Shown piece by piece: positions 56,745 to 64,000 of a DNA stretch of 64,000 bases. Under the pieces are notes generated by a model. It saw only the letters and a list, made by a program, of their open reading frames with translations. It made no database searches and was not told where the DNA came from. Each line of letters starts with the position of its first letter. The first letter of the stretch is position 1. Both the position numbers and the translations under genes were made by a program. Origin of the DNA: CAVOGJ01 sp963700865 (GTDB lineage: Bacteria; Planctomycetota; Planctomycetia; Pirellulales; Pirellulaceae). Location of the stretch: the NCBI GenBank assembly GCA_963700865.1, contig CAVOZC010000018.1, positions 992,001 through 1,056,000 on the forward strand, written 5' to 3'.

Positions 56745-57824
56745 ATGAGCGACCTGGCCCCGCTGCGAGACGCGGCCCTGCGGCAAGTCCAAGCGGCGAC
56801 GAGCATCGCCGACCTCGAGGCCATCCGTGTGGCAACGCTCGGTAAGAAGGGCAGCATCACCGCCCTGATGAAGAATCTGGCGACGTTGCCGCCCGACGAA
56901 AAAAAGGCGTACGGACAATCCGTTAACGAACTCAAGGCGGCGGTCTCCGAGGCCCTTGAGGTTCGACGCGTCGAGCTGCAGGCCGCGGAGCTGGATCAAC
57001 GGCTGGCCCGCGAACGAGTCGACGTATCGCAACCCGCGTGGCCCGCCACGCGCGGACGCCTGCACCCGATCAGCCAGACCATCGACGAGGTGGCAGCCAT
57101 CTTCGGCGAGATGGGATTCGCGGCGGTCGAGGGTCCCGAGATCGAGGACGACTGGCATAACTTCACGGCGCTCAATATGCCGGCCGACCACCCGGCTCGG
57201 CAAATGCAGGACACCTTCTACATGCGGGGACACTGTGGGGACGAAGGGTCTCTCGTCCTGCGGACGCACACGTCGAACATGCAGATTCGTGTCATGCAGC
57301 GGCAGCGGCCCCCCATCCGCATCATCTCGCTCGGCCGGACCTACCGCTGCGATTCGGACGCCACCCACACGCCGATGTTCGGTCAAGTCGAAGGGCTGGT
57401 TATTGAAAAGGGCATCCACATGGGACACCTGAAGGGGTGCCTGCTCGATTTCGCCCGCGCGTATTTCGAACTGCCCAACCTGAGGCTGCAGTTTCGCCCC
57501 TCCTATTTTCCATTTACCGAGCCTTCGGCCGAGGTCGATATCGGTTGCGACCGCTCGGGCGGCGAGCTGAAAATTGGCAGCGGTGACGACTGGCTCGAAA
57601 TCCTCGGCTGCGGCATGGTACATCCGCGGGTACTCGAAAATTGCGATATCGATCCCCACGAGTATCAAGGCTTTGCCTTCGGTCTGGGGCTCGAGCGGAT
57701 CGCGATGCTCAAGTATGGCATCCCGGACCTTCGCACCTTCTTCGAGTCGGATATCCGCTGGCTCCAGCACTATGGATTCGAGCCACTCCATACGCCGACC
57801 ATGGTGGGGGGCCTGACGCAATGA
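56745..57824 (+). CDS. pheS: Phenylalanyl-tRNA synthetase alpha subunit
   Basis: PheS carries the catalytic site that charges tRNA-Phe. The 359-residue product opens with the tRNA-binding coiled coil. The class II motifs follow: HPISQTIDEVAAIFGEMGFAAVEGPEIE, DTFYMRG, LRTHTSNMQIRVM, and GRTYRCDSDATHTPMFGQVEGL, then FPFTEPSAEVDIGC and the last motif GFAFGLGLERIAMLKYGI. Length and order are normal. Its stop overlaps the pheT start (ATGA), so the subunits are translationally coupled. Confidence 0.97.
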   Translation: MSDLAPLRDAALRQVQAATSIADLEAIRVATLGKKGSITALMKNLATLPPDEKKAYGQSVNELKAAVSEALEVRRVELQAAELDQRLARERVDVSQPAWPATRGRLHPISQTIDEVAAIFGEMGFAAVEGPEIEDDWHNFTALNMPADHPARQMQDTFYMRGHCGDEGSLVLRTHTSNMQIRVMQRQRPPIRIISLGRTYRCDSDATHTPMFGQVEGLVIEKGIHMGHLKGCLLDFARAYFELPNLRLQFRPSYFPFTEPSAEVDIGCDRSGGELKIGSGDDWLEILGCGMVHPRVLENCDIDPHEYQGFAFGLGLERIAMLKYGIPDLRTFFESDIRWLQHYGFEPLHTPTMVGGLTQ

Positions 57825-60217
57825 AGTTCCCCCTCTCCTGGCTGCGCGATCATCTCGACACCTCGGCGACGGCCGAGGAAATCGCCAACAAGCTGACGGC
57901 CATCGGACTGGAACTGGAGCAACTGGACGATCCGAGCGCCGCACTGCGCGATTTGTGATTGCCAGGATTGTGACGGCCCGCAAGCACCCGGACGCGGACA
58001 AGCTGCAGGTTTGCCAGGTGGATGCCGGACAGGGAGCGCCTGCAGGTCGTTTGTGGGGCCCCCAACGCCCGAGCCGGCATGCTCGGCGTGTTGGCTCGAC
58101 CAGGGAGCTATGTTCCCGGGCTCGATCTGACCATCCAAGCGGGCGAGATTCGCGGGCAACGTTCCGACGGCATGCTCTGCTCCCACAAAGAACTGCAGAC
58201 CTCGGACGATCATACCGGCATCATCGAACTGCCCGATGACGCACCGGTCGGCCAGCCCTTCGCCACCTGGGCGGGACTGGATGACCCCGTATTCGAGATC
58301 AACCTGACCCCCAATCGGGGCGATTGCGCGGGGGTGCGCGGCATTGCCCGCGATCTGGCGGCCGCCGGGCTGGGCACGCTCAAGCCCAATCGGGCCCGTC
58401 GGGCCGACGGGAAGGGGAAGAGTCCGGTGACGGTACGCATCGAAACCGACCCGCAACTCTGCCCCATCTTCGTCTATCGCATCATTCGTGGCGTCCGAAA
58501 TGGACCGTCGCCCGAGTGGTTGCAACATCGACTCCGCGCAATTGGTCAGCGGCCGATCAGCGCCCTGGTCGACGTCACCAACCTGATGACCATCGATCAG
58601 TGTCGTCCCATGCACGTGTTTGATCTTGGGCGACTGCAGGGAGACCTCGTCATTCGCGACGCGCGTGCGGGGGAGAAGCTGCTGGCATTGAATGGGAAAG
58701 AGTATGAACTTGCCCCCGGCATGGTCGCCATCTGTGACCAGACCGGACCCGTCTCGTTGGCCGGAATCATGGGTGGGGAAACGACGGGCTGTACGGAATC
58801 GACGACCGATGTGCTCGTCGAATCGGCCCTCTGGTGCCCTGCCAACATTGCCCGCACCGGCCGACGTCTGGACCTTCATTCGGACGCCCGCTTTCGCTTC
58901 GAACGGGGCACCGATTCGCAGGCGGTGGTCGAAGGCATGGAAATCGCCAGCCAATGGATCGTCGATTTCTGTGGCGGCGAACCGGGCGAGATCCAGATCG
59001 CGGGAACCGTACCCGTGTTTGATCAAGTCGAGCGGCTGCGGCTGTCCCAAGTCGCCGAGCGAGCCGGCATCGGGCTGGAGGATCAAGCCAGCCTGCAGAT
59101 CCTCGCCGATCTGGGATTTGAAGCCACCGCCACCTCCGCACCGCGGGAGGTGGACATTCGCGTCCCCTCGTGGCGGAATGATATCCAAGGGGAAGCCGAT
59201 TTGATTGAAGAGATTACCCGCATCTGCGGCTTCGAGGCGGTACCGGCCGTGCCCCTGGATCGAGCCGGTCCGTTGCCGGAGCGGGCCTTTGAGGACCTGG
59301 CCCTGACAAAGAGTCGCGTCCGCCGCGCCCTGGCCGCGGCCGGGTTGCTCGAGGCCGTCACCTGGTCCTTCCTGGGAGGGGAAACCGCGCGGCTGTTCGG
59401 CGATCTGCAAGACGACCTGTTCCTGGAAAATCCGATGTCCGCGGAACTGGACTACATGCGTCCCTCGCTGCTGATCAATTTGATCGCCGCTGCCGGACGC
59501 AATGCGGATCGAGGCTTTCCCGATGTGCAACTGTTCGAGGTCGGTACCGTTTTTGCCGGCGTCGCGCCCGATCAACAGCCACAATGCGTCGCCTCCGTCC
59601 GTGCCGGTCATTCCGGCTCGCGTCACTGGCGACAGGCACCGCGACCAGTGGATGTGTTTGACGCCAAGCGCGACGCCGAAATCGCACTGGCGGCCGCGGG
59701 GGCCCCGGTCGACAATCTGCAGGTCATCCCCGCGGGACCGGCTTATTTCCATCCGGGCCGAACTGGTGCCCTGGCGCTCGGGAAAAACACGCTGGCTCAT
59801 TTCGGCGAGATCCACCCCCGCGTGCTCGCCGCCATGGGCGTGAAGGGACCACTCGTCGGCATGGAGGTCTATCTGGCGGCGCCGCCCCCGAAACGGAAGA
59901 AATCCGCCGCTCGGCCGCTGCTGTCGGTCTCCGCCTTTCAGCCGGTGGAGCGGGATTTCGCCTTTGTCGTGGACCGTTCGGTCGCCGCGGCCGATGTTCT
60001 CCGCGCCGCGACGGCGGCGGACAAACAGTTGGTTGCGGGGTCTTCGCTGTTCGATGTCTATGAGGGCCAAGGCGTGCCGGAGGGCAAGAAGTCGCTCGCC
60101 ATCTCGATCACGATCCAGCCCTACGACCGCTCGTTGACGGATCAGGAACTCGAGTCGTTGGGTGACCGCGTCGTGCGGCAAGTGGCCAAGGCCACCGGTG
60201 GTGTCCTCCGCGCGTAA
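57821..60217 (+). CDS. pheT: Phenylalanyl-tRNA synthetase beta subunit (two compensating frameshifts in this sequence)
   Basis: PheT binds tRNA-Phe and edits mischarged Tyr. Joined, it is about 798 residues. The opening MKFPLSWLRDHLDTSATAEEI is in the frame set by ATG 57821. After RDL a stop (57956-57958) appears, while VIARIVTARKHPDADKLQVCQVDAG continues in the -1 frame. About 75 bases later the original frame resumes with ERLQVVCGAPNARAGM. So one base is missing near 57953-57960 and one is extra near 58032-58034. The editing domain and C-terminal anticodon-binding domain (ending QPYDRSLTDQELESLGDRVVRQV) are intact. The gene is essential, which argues strongly for sequence errors. Confidence 0.93.
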
Positions 60218-60220
60218 GCC

Positions 60221-60312
60221 CGCCAGCCTCGGGTCGGGCCTGCTTGGATCTTCCACGCGCGTGCACCGTAGGCGCCAGCCTCGGGCCAAATCCGACTCGG
60301 TCTGCCACGCGC
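60221..60312. repeat. Two 40-bp intergenic repeat units
   Basis: Units at 60221-60260 and 60273-60312 both begin CGCCAGCCTCGGG and end CCACGCGC. The inner 19 bases differ, so the units match at their ends only. They lie between pheT and the convergent alcohol dehydrogenase, with 12 bases between them. Confidence 0.72.
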
Positions 60313-60413
60313 TACGAACCTTCGCCACCGCCGGAACTCTCTCCGCTTGCTGACGGCTCCTCGCCGCGTGCGCCATTCTTCTTCGTTGCGCCGACGGGTT
60401 TGCTATTTGCGCC

Positions 60414-61526
60414 TCACGCCTGACCGATCGTGGGCCGCACAATGGCCTTCACAATCGATCCCTGTTCGACGGCGGCCAGGGCTTCGTTCAATTCGTCCAG
60501 CCCGAACGTATGTGACACGAGCGAGTCCCAGCCGCCGCCCGGCAGTCGGTCTCCATGGCGAGCCAGCATATGGACCATGCGATAGAAATGGCTGAAGTCC
60601 GAGCCCCAGCAGCCCCGAATCTCCACATGCTTGCGGTTGATGTCCGTGTGGGGATTGATCTCGACCGGTCCCTGATCGGTATAGTGGCCGACGATCACGT
60701 AGCGACCTCCATCTCGCGTCATGGCAAGGCCGGCGGGAACGGCTGCCGGAGCGCCGGTGGCCTCGATCGTGATGTCGGCGCCGCGGCCCGCCGTCCGTTC
60801 GTGGACCAGCCCGACTGCCTCGGCAGGGTCCGTCGATGTGAGCGGGAACGCGTGGTCCACGCCCAATGCTGCACCCACGGCCAGCCGGTTCGCACGGCGG
60901 TCCAGCAACAAGACTTGTCCGGCGCCGGAGAGGAGCGCCAGGATGGCCAGATTCAGTCCCACCGGACCACTCCCCTGCACCGCCACGGTGTCCCCCAAAC
61001 GGATCTTGGCCCGATCGATGGCATGAATCGCGGTGGGCAAGGCGCAGCCGCCGGCGATCAGCCGTTGCGGTAGCAGGCCCGCTGGCAAGGGGATGATCTT
61101 CACTCCCGGTTTCAGGTAGATCTGTTCGCACCAGCCGCCCAACAAACCGTCGTCCGCGCCGTAGGTAATGCCATACACTCGGCGGTGGGGGCAACGCGTT
61201 GTCTGCTTGGCGACCAGGCAATACCAGCAATGACCACAGGTTTCATGAACGTCGAGAAACGTGACGATCATGCCCGGGACGATGGGTTGCCCGTCCACCG
61301 ATCGCGGCGAGCCGCACACGTCGCGGACGCGGCCGACCGACACGTGCCCTGGCAGCAGTGGATAGGGGACGCCGGCCAGTTTCCCTTGTTGTAAATGCAC
61401 ATCCGTACCGCAGACTTCCGAGAAAAGTGTCTCGAGTAGTACGCCGCCAGGTTCCAGCGTGGCCGCCGGCAGTTCGCGGACCTCGACCGGTTGGCGGGGA
61501 GCTGGAATGACGGCGGCCAGGGGCAT
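60414..61526 (-). CDS. Zinc-dependent alcohol dehydrogenase family protein
   Basis: The product is 370 residues of the medium-chain dehydrogenase/reductase type. The catalytic zinc ligands are Cys in SEVCGTDVH and His in LLPGHVSVG. A structural-zinc-like Cys group is ETCGHCWYCLVAKQTTRC. The coenzyme loop is VAVQGSGPVGLNLAILA, followed by LLLDRRANRLAVGAALG. It oxidises an alcohol or reduces a carbonyl using NAD(P); substrate unknown. The nitrilase gene is 20 bases upstream on the same strand, so they form an operon and may act in one pathway. Confidence 0.93.
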   Translation of the reverse strand: MPLAAVIPAPRQPVEVRELPAATLEPGGVLLETLFSEVCGTDVHLQQGKLAGVPYPLLPGHVSVGRVRDVCGSPRSVDGQPIVPGMIVTFLDVHETCGHCWYCLVAKQTTRCPHRRVYGITYGADDGLLGGWCEQIYLKPGVKIIPLPAGLLPQRLIAGGCALPTAIHAIDRAKIRLGDTVAVQGSGPVGLNLAILALLSGAGQVLLLDRRANRLAVGAALGVDHAFPLTSTDPAEAVGLVHERTAGRGADITIEATGAPAAVPAGLAMTRDGGRYVIVGHYTDQGPVEINPHTDINRKHVEIRGCWGSDFSHFYRMVHMLARHGDRLPGGGWDSLVSHTFGLDELNEALAAVEQGSIVKAIVRPTIGQA

Positions 61527-61546
61527 CGCTCTTCTCCCAAGAGGAA

Positions 61547-62560
61547 TCAGGTCAAGTCGGTCGCGGGCGGCTCGTTCCGGGCGGCGGCAATTCGCCGTTC
61601 ATTGATCGCTTTTGTGAGCGGGTGCTCGCTGGCCAGGGGCGGGCGCAGATGCGGGGTTTGCAGGTACGGATACGCTTCGGATCGTAAGTGGGCTTGCAGG
61701 TCATGTCCTCGCCGCCGCCGTCGTTCGTGGCGGAGCGTGTCGATATTGATCGGAGCCACCACCACTTTCTCGCCGGGGCCCGCCTCCGCGGCAGCTAGTA
61801 CGCGCCCGTCGTAGTCGACGATCATGCTCCCCCCGGGCCAGCCGAACGGCGGAAACTGAGCGAGCGTGGCGGCCTGATTAGCCGCCACGACGAAGCAGGT
61901 GTTCTCTGCCGCCCGGGTCCGGTTGAAGAGGGTCCACCAATCCATCGGTGGCGTCGCGCCCCAGGGATCCATGTAGGCCGAGACACGCAACAGGATCTCG
62001 GCCCCGTTAAACGTCAGTTGGCGGAGGGCTTCTGGAAACAGCCAGTCGTAGCAGATGGCGGCTCCGATGTTCCCAAGTTCCGTACGGGCCACGGGAAACC
62101 AGGTCGATGGATCCTCATCCAAGTCGTGCGGGCTGGCATGAATTTCCCAAGGCAGCCAGGGATTGACTTTGCGATAGGTCAGCAAGACACCCTCTGGTCC
62201 GATCAGCAGCGTCGTGTTGAATACAACGTCCTTGCGATCCGACACGCGTTCCAGGAAGGAACCCGTTTGGATGTAGCAGCCATATTGCTTGGCCAGGGCA
62301 TGGTAGGCGTCGGTGTGTTCGTTGGGCAATTCCATGGCCAGCCGCTCCCGCAGCTCGCCCACCGAATCGTAAATCGGCGCGGCGTGGGCGAACTCGGGGA
62401 ACACGAATAGCCGGACGTCGAAGAACGGCTCGTAGCCGGTGATCGTCTGTTCCACCATGTCGCACATGCGTTGCGTCCGCGAGGCAATTTCGCCGCGGTC
62501 CGCGGGCGTGTCAAAGGCGGTCTGGCAGGCGGCTGCATAAAACGGCTGGCATGAAGTCAC
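61547..62560 (-). CDS. Carbon-nitrogen hydrolase (nitrilase superfamily)
   Basis: The product is 337 residues. The catalytic Glu-Lys-Cys triad is visible in LFVFPEFAH, LLTYRKVNPW and AAICYDWLFPE. The fold opens with FYAAACQTAFDT, and ENTCFVVAANQAA is another family block. It hydrolyses a nitrile or an amide; the subfamily cannot be fixed from sequence alone. It has an unusually Trp-rich middle (YMDPWGATPPMDWWTLF). The dehydrogenase gene follows 20 bases downstream. Confidence 0.92.
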   Translation of the reverse strand: MTSCQPFYAAACQTAFDTPADRGEIASRTQRMCDMVEQTITGYEPFFDVRLFVFPEFAHAAPIYDSVGELRERLAMELPNEHTDAYHALAKQYGCYIQTGSFLERVSDRKDVVFNTTLLIGPEGVLLTYRKVNPWLPWEIHASPHDLDEDPSTWFPVARTELGNIGAAICYDWLFPEALRQLTFNGAEILLRVSAYMDPWGATPPMDWWTLFNRTRAAENTCFVVAANQAATLAQFPPFGWPGGSMIVDYDGRVLAAAEAGPGEKVVVAPINIDTLRHERRRRRGHDLQAHLRSEAYPYLQTPHLRPPLASEHPLTKAINERRIAAARNEPPATDLT

Positions 62561-62875
62561 GGGTCGGGCTCGTCAAGGAAGGATGAGATGGGTTCCGGGC
62601 ACGGGGGGAGGGCAAAGAGGGTGGCGAAGTGTCTCGCCCAGGTGGATTTCCCGGCGGTCATCGGTTGGTTGGCGTGGGGCGCTGGAGTGGCGCAGGGCCG
62701 CCTGGAGGACCAATTTACGCCTTTTTGGGGGGATCACCAGTGACAGTGGGTCAAAACTCGGCTGGGATTGGGAATGGGAGAACGCCTATAATCCGGCCCG
62801 GTGACCGCGAGGGTCGATTGACAGACCCGGTCATTCCCGCCTTTTTTTCCCACCTCTGTCCGAAAGGATTCTCCC
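62561..62875. promoter_or_regulatory. Divergent region between nitrilase and the CAP-like protein
   Basis: About 315 bases. A perfect TATAAT -10 lies at 62787-62792. GAAAGGA at about 62862-62868 is the ribosome binding site of the downstream gene. No other element recognised. Confidence 0.4.
62787..62792 (+). promoter_or_regulatory. Possible -10 element TATAAT
   Basis: A consensus -10 hexamer about 84 bases upstream of the CAP-like gene. No matching -35 is visible at the usual spacing. Confidence 0.35.
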
Positions 62876-63418
62876 ATGAAGTGTGTCGCGTTCTGTCTTG
62901 GTATCTTGATGATCCCTGCCCTCTGCGAGGCGCAGCATTGTGCCCGTTGTGGTCGGCCCTTGGCGTCGGCAACGAACGGCGAGGTCATTATCAGTGAACG
63001 AGTGGTTTCGACCCAACCGGTCACTGGCCAGCCGGTGCAAACGGTTTCCTATGCGTCTTCGGTCACACCCGCGGGGGGCACTCCGGTGACCTCCACGGCA
63101 CCCTTGGTTGGAGACAATATTCTCAATATCGTCAATAACAAGCGCCGCAGTCGCGGGCTGTCTCCCTTGATGTTCGATCCGATGTTGACCAGCACAGCGC
63201 AGCGGAAGTCGCAGATCTGCGCTTCGCGTCGTGTGACGGGGCATGATGGATCAAGTCGTGGCGGGGCTCGTGTCGAGGGAGTCGGTTACGCGCATGGTGG
63301 CAATTTGGCTTCCCGTTTTTCGACCTGCTACCTTTACTCGTCCGGTTACCGCTATGCGGGCGCGGCGATGGCCTACGATGGTAGCGGACGAGCCTACTAC
63401 ACGCTGCTGCTGCGTTAG
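62876..63418 (+). CDS. Small secreted CAP-like protein
   Basis: The product is 180 residues with a signal peptide (CVAFCLGILMIPALCEAQ). A CARCGRP pair follows directly. The C-terminal part from NILNIVNNKRRSRGLSPLMFDPML resembles CAP/SCP domains, with a start like their first helix and ARVEGVGYAHGGNLASRF near the later motifs. The usual His/Glu pair is incomplete, since HDGSSRGGARVEG is the only partial match. It is therefore a divergent or degenerate CAP domain. The function is unknown; it may act at the cell surface. Confidence 0.68.
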   Translation: MKCVAFCLGILMIPALCEAQHCARCGRPLASATNGEVIISERVVSTQPVTGQPVQTVSYASSVTPAGGTPVTSTAPLVGDNILNIVNNKRRSRGLSPLMFDPMLTSTAQRKSQICASRRVTGHDGSSRGGARVEGVGYAHGGNLASRFSTCYLYSSGYRYAGAAMAYDGSGRAYYTLLLR

Positions 63419-63546
63419 GCGGACGCGGAAGGATCGCTTGCCGCCGGCCCCGGCTGGCGGCTGGATCGACTCGACGGACTCGCCGCGCAGCGTCGCGGCG
63501 GGTCCGTTTTTCGTTCCGCAAGCTGATTTTGGCGAGACGCGAGGCT

Positions 63547-63951
63547 TTAGCCCGAGAGATCGCTGGCCGTCCCGACCGGGGCCGACAGATCGAGGACCTC
63601 GCAGAGGATCGCCAGCATGCGATCCCAGCAATAGGTCGACTTTTCGACGTACCGCGCCGGTAAGGTGCAGCACCGCCTGATGGAATGTGCCTCGCCCGCC
63701 GCATGCAGCACAATGACCGGCAGTCCGTGAGTTTCCGGATTCCAGGCGAGATACTCGCAGAAAGCCAGGCCGTCCAATTGGGAGGCCACGACGTCCACGC
63801 AGATCATATCGGGCTCATGCAGATGCAGTTGCACGGTGGCGTCGGTCGCGTTCGACGCCAACTGCACTTCCAGGCCGAGCGCTTCGCAACGGCCGGCAAT
63901 GGTGCGCGCATAGTCCTGATCCGAATCGACGAGCAGAATTTTCTTGGGCAT
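63547..63951 (-). CDS. Response regulator receiver domain protein
   Basis: The product is 134 residues. It opens KKILLVDSDQDYARTIAG, with the acidic pair reduced to D-S-D, then has DMICVDVVASQLDG, where the Asp is the phospho-acceptor, and ARYVEKSTYCWDRML with the conserved Lys. The position of the Ser/Thr (VIVLHAAGE) is Leu-His, so signalling may be altered. There is no output domain. Upstream sequence to the window end does not show a partner gene. Confidence 0.86.
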   Translation of the reverse strand: MPKKILLVDSDQDYARTIAGRCEALGLEVQLASNATDATVQLHLHEPDMICVDVVASQLDGLAFCEYLAWNPETHGLPVIVLHAAGEAHSIRRCCTLPARYVEKSTYCWDRMLAILCEVLDLSAPVGTASDLSG

Positions 63952-64000
63952 GGGACGGGCTCGAGTTCTGGGGGCCGCAGGAGATCGCGGATCGGCAGCA

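Noticed and set aside
57955..58239. Separate small gene in the middle of pheT
   Set aside because: Its start VIARIVTARKHPDADKLQVCQVD is the normal PheT sequence; it belongs to pheT and is seen in another frame because of indels.

Overview
The window is 64 kb of GC-rich bacterial chromosome. Gene content points to the phylum Planctomycetota, most likely Pirellulales or a relative. Evidence includes DUF1570 and DUF1080 (3-keto-disaccharide hydrolase-like) proteins, a secreted matrixin with dockerin-like repeats and a PEP-CTERM tail, a putative ABC exporter pair, zinc ribbons of the C-x2-C type joined to unrelated proteins, single-subunit-anchor sdhCAB, and a MoxR/DUF58/DUF4129/DUF4350 membrane locus. 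No rRNA, tRNA, CRISPR array, transposase or prophage was recognised.

Layout. 0.5-4.6 kb: smpB, a LolD-type ABC ATPase, and a membrane-anchored five-heme cytochrome c with a TPR tail. 4.6-7.8 kb: a DUF1570 metallopeptidase-like protein, an unrecognised secreted protein and a membrane J-domain protein. 7.8-12.7 kb: lptB and two large, unusual type I signal peptidases flanking a VOC-family gene. 12.8-17.2 kb: a Cys/Gly-rich lipoprotein, rsmG and an ABC exporter. 17.5-28.6 kb: a PrsW-like protease, a secreted matrixin, a glutathione peroxidase, a NatAB-like ABC pair, PilZ and HEAT proteins, a CtpA-type protease, a nucleoside-sugar epimerase-like gene, a small Cys protein and a DUF1080 protein. 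28.7-32.6 kb: sdhCAB. 33.1-39.7 kb: a response regulator with a good sigma-54 promoter match, ferritin, and an RND pump with its fusion protein. 40.1-44.7 kb: a second S41 peptidase, a LolA-like protein, an aquaporin and alanine dehydrogenase. 44.9-52.6 kb: the seven-gene RDD-SpoIIM-membrane-DUF4129-DUF4350-MoxR-DUF58 locus. 52.5-60.2 kb: FkbM methyltransferase, then infC, an antisense glycosyltransferase, and rpmI-rplT-pheS-pheT. 60.4-64 kb: a zinc alcohol dehydrogenase and a nitrilase (operon), a small secreted CAP-like protein and a receiver-domain protein.

A strong feature of this sequence is broken reading frames. Eleven genes, including essential or central ones (pheT twice, sdhA, sdhB), are each interrupted by a one-base indel, and protein similarity continues in the neighbouring frame. 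Six look like missing bases and six like extra bases. Uncorrected sequencing or assembly error explains this better than biology, so I annotate these as single genes spanning the break.

The most interesting biology I can support is: two signal peptidase I paralogues that share a four-Cys zinc-ribbon insert and a very large extra domain between the catalytic boxes; a MoxR ATPase apparently fused to an N-terminal zinc ribbon in a membrane locus of unknown function; an antisense glycosyltransferase splitting the infC-rpmI-rplT operon; a small family of dispersed repeats, one of which has become the C-terminus of a methyltransferase; a 50-bp perfect palindrome; and a sigma-54-like promoter before a stand-alone receiver protein.
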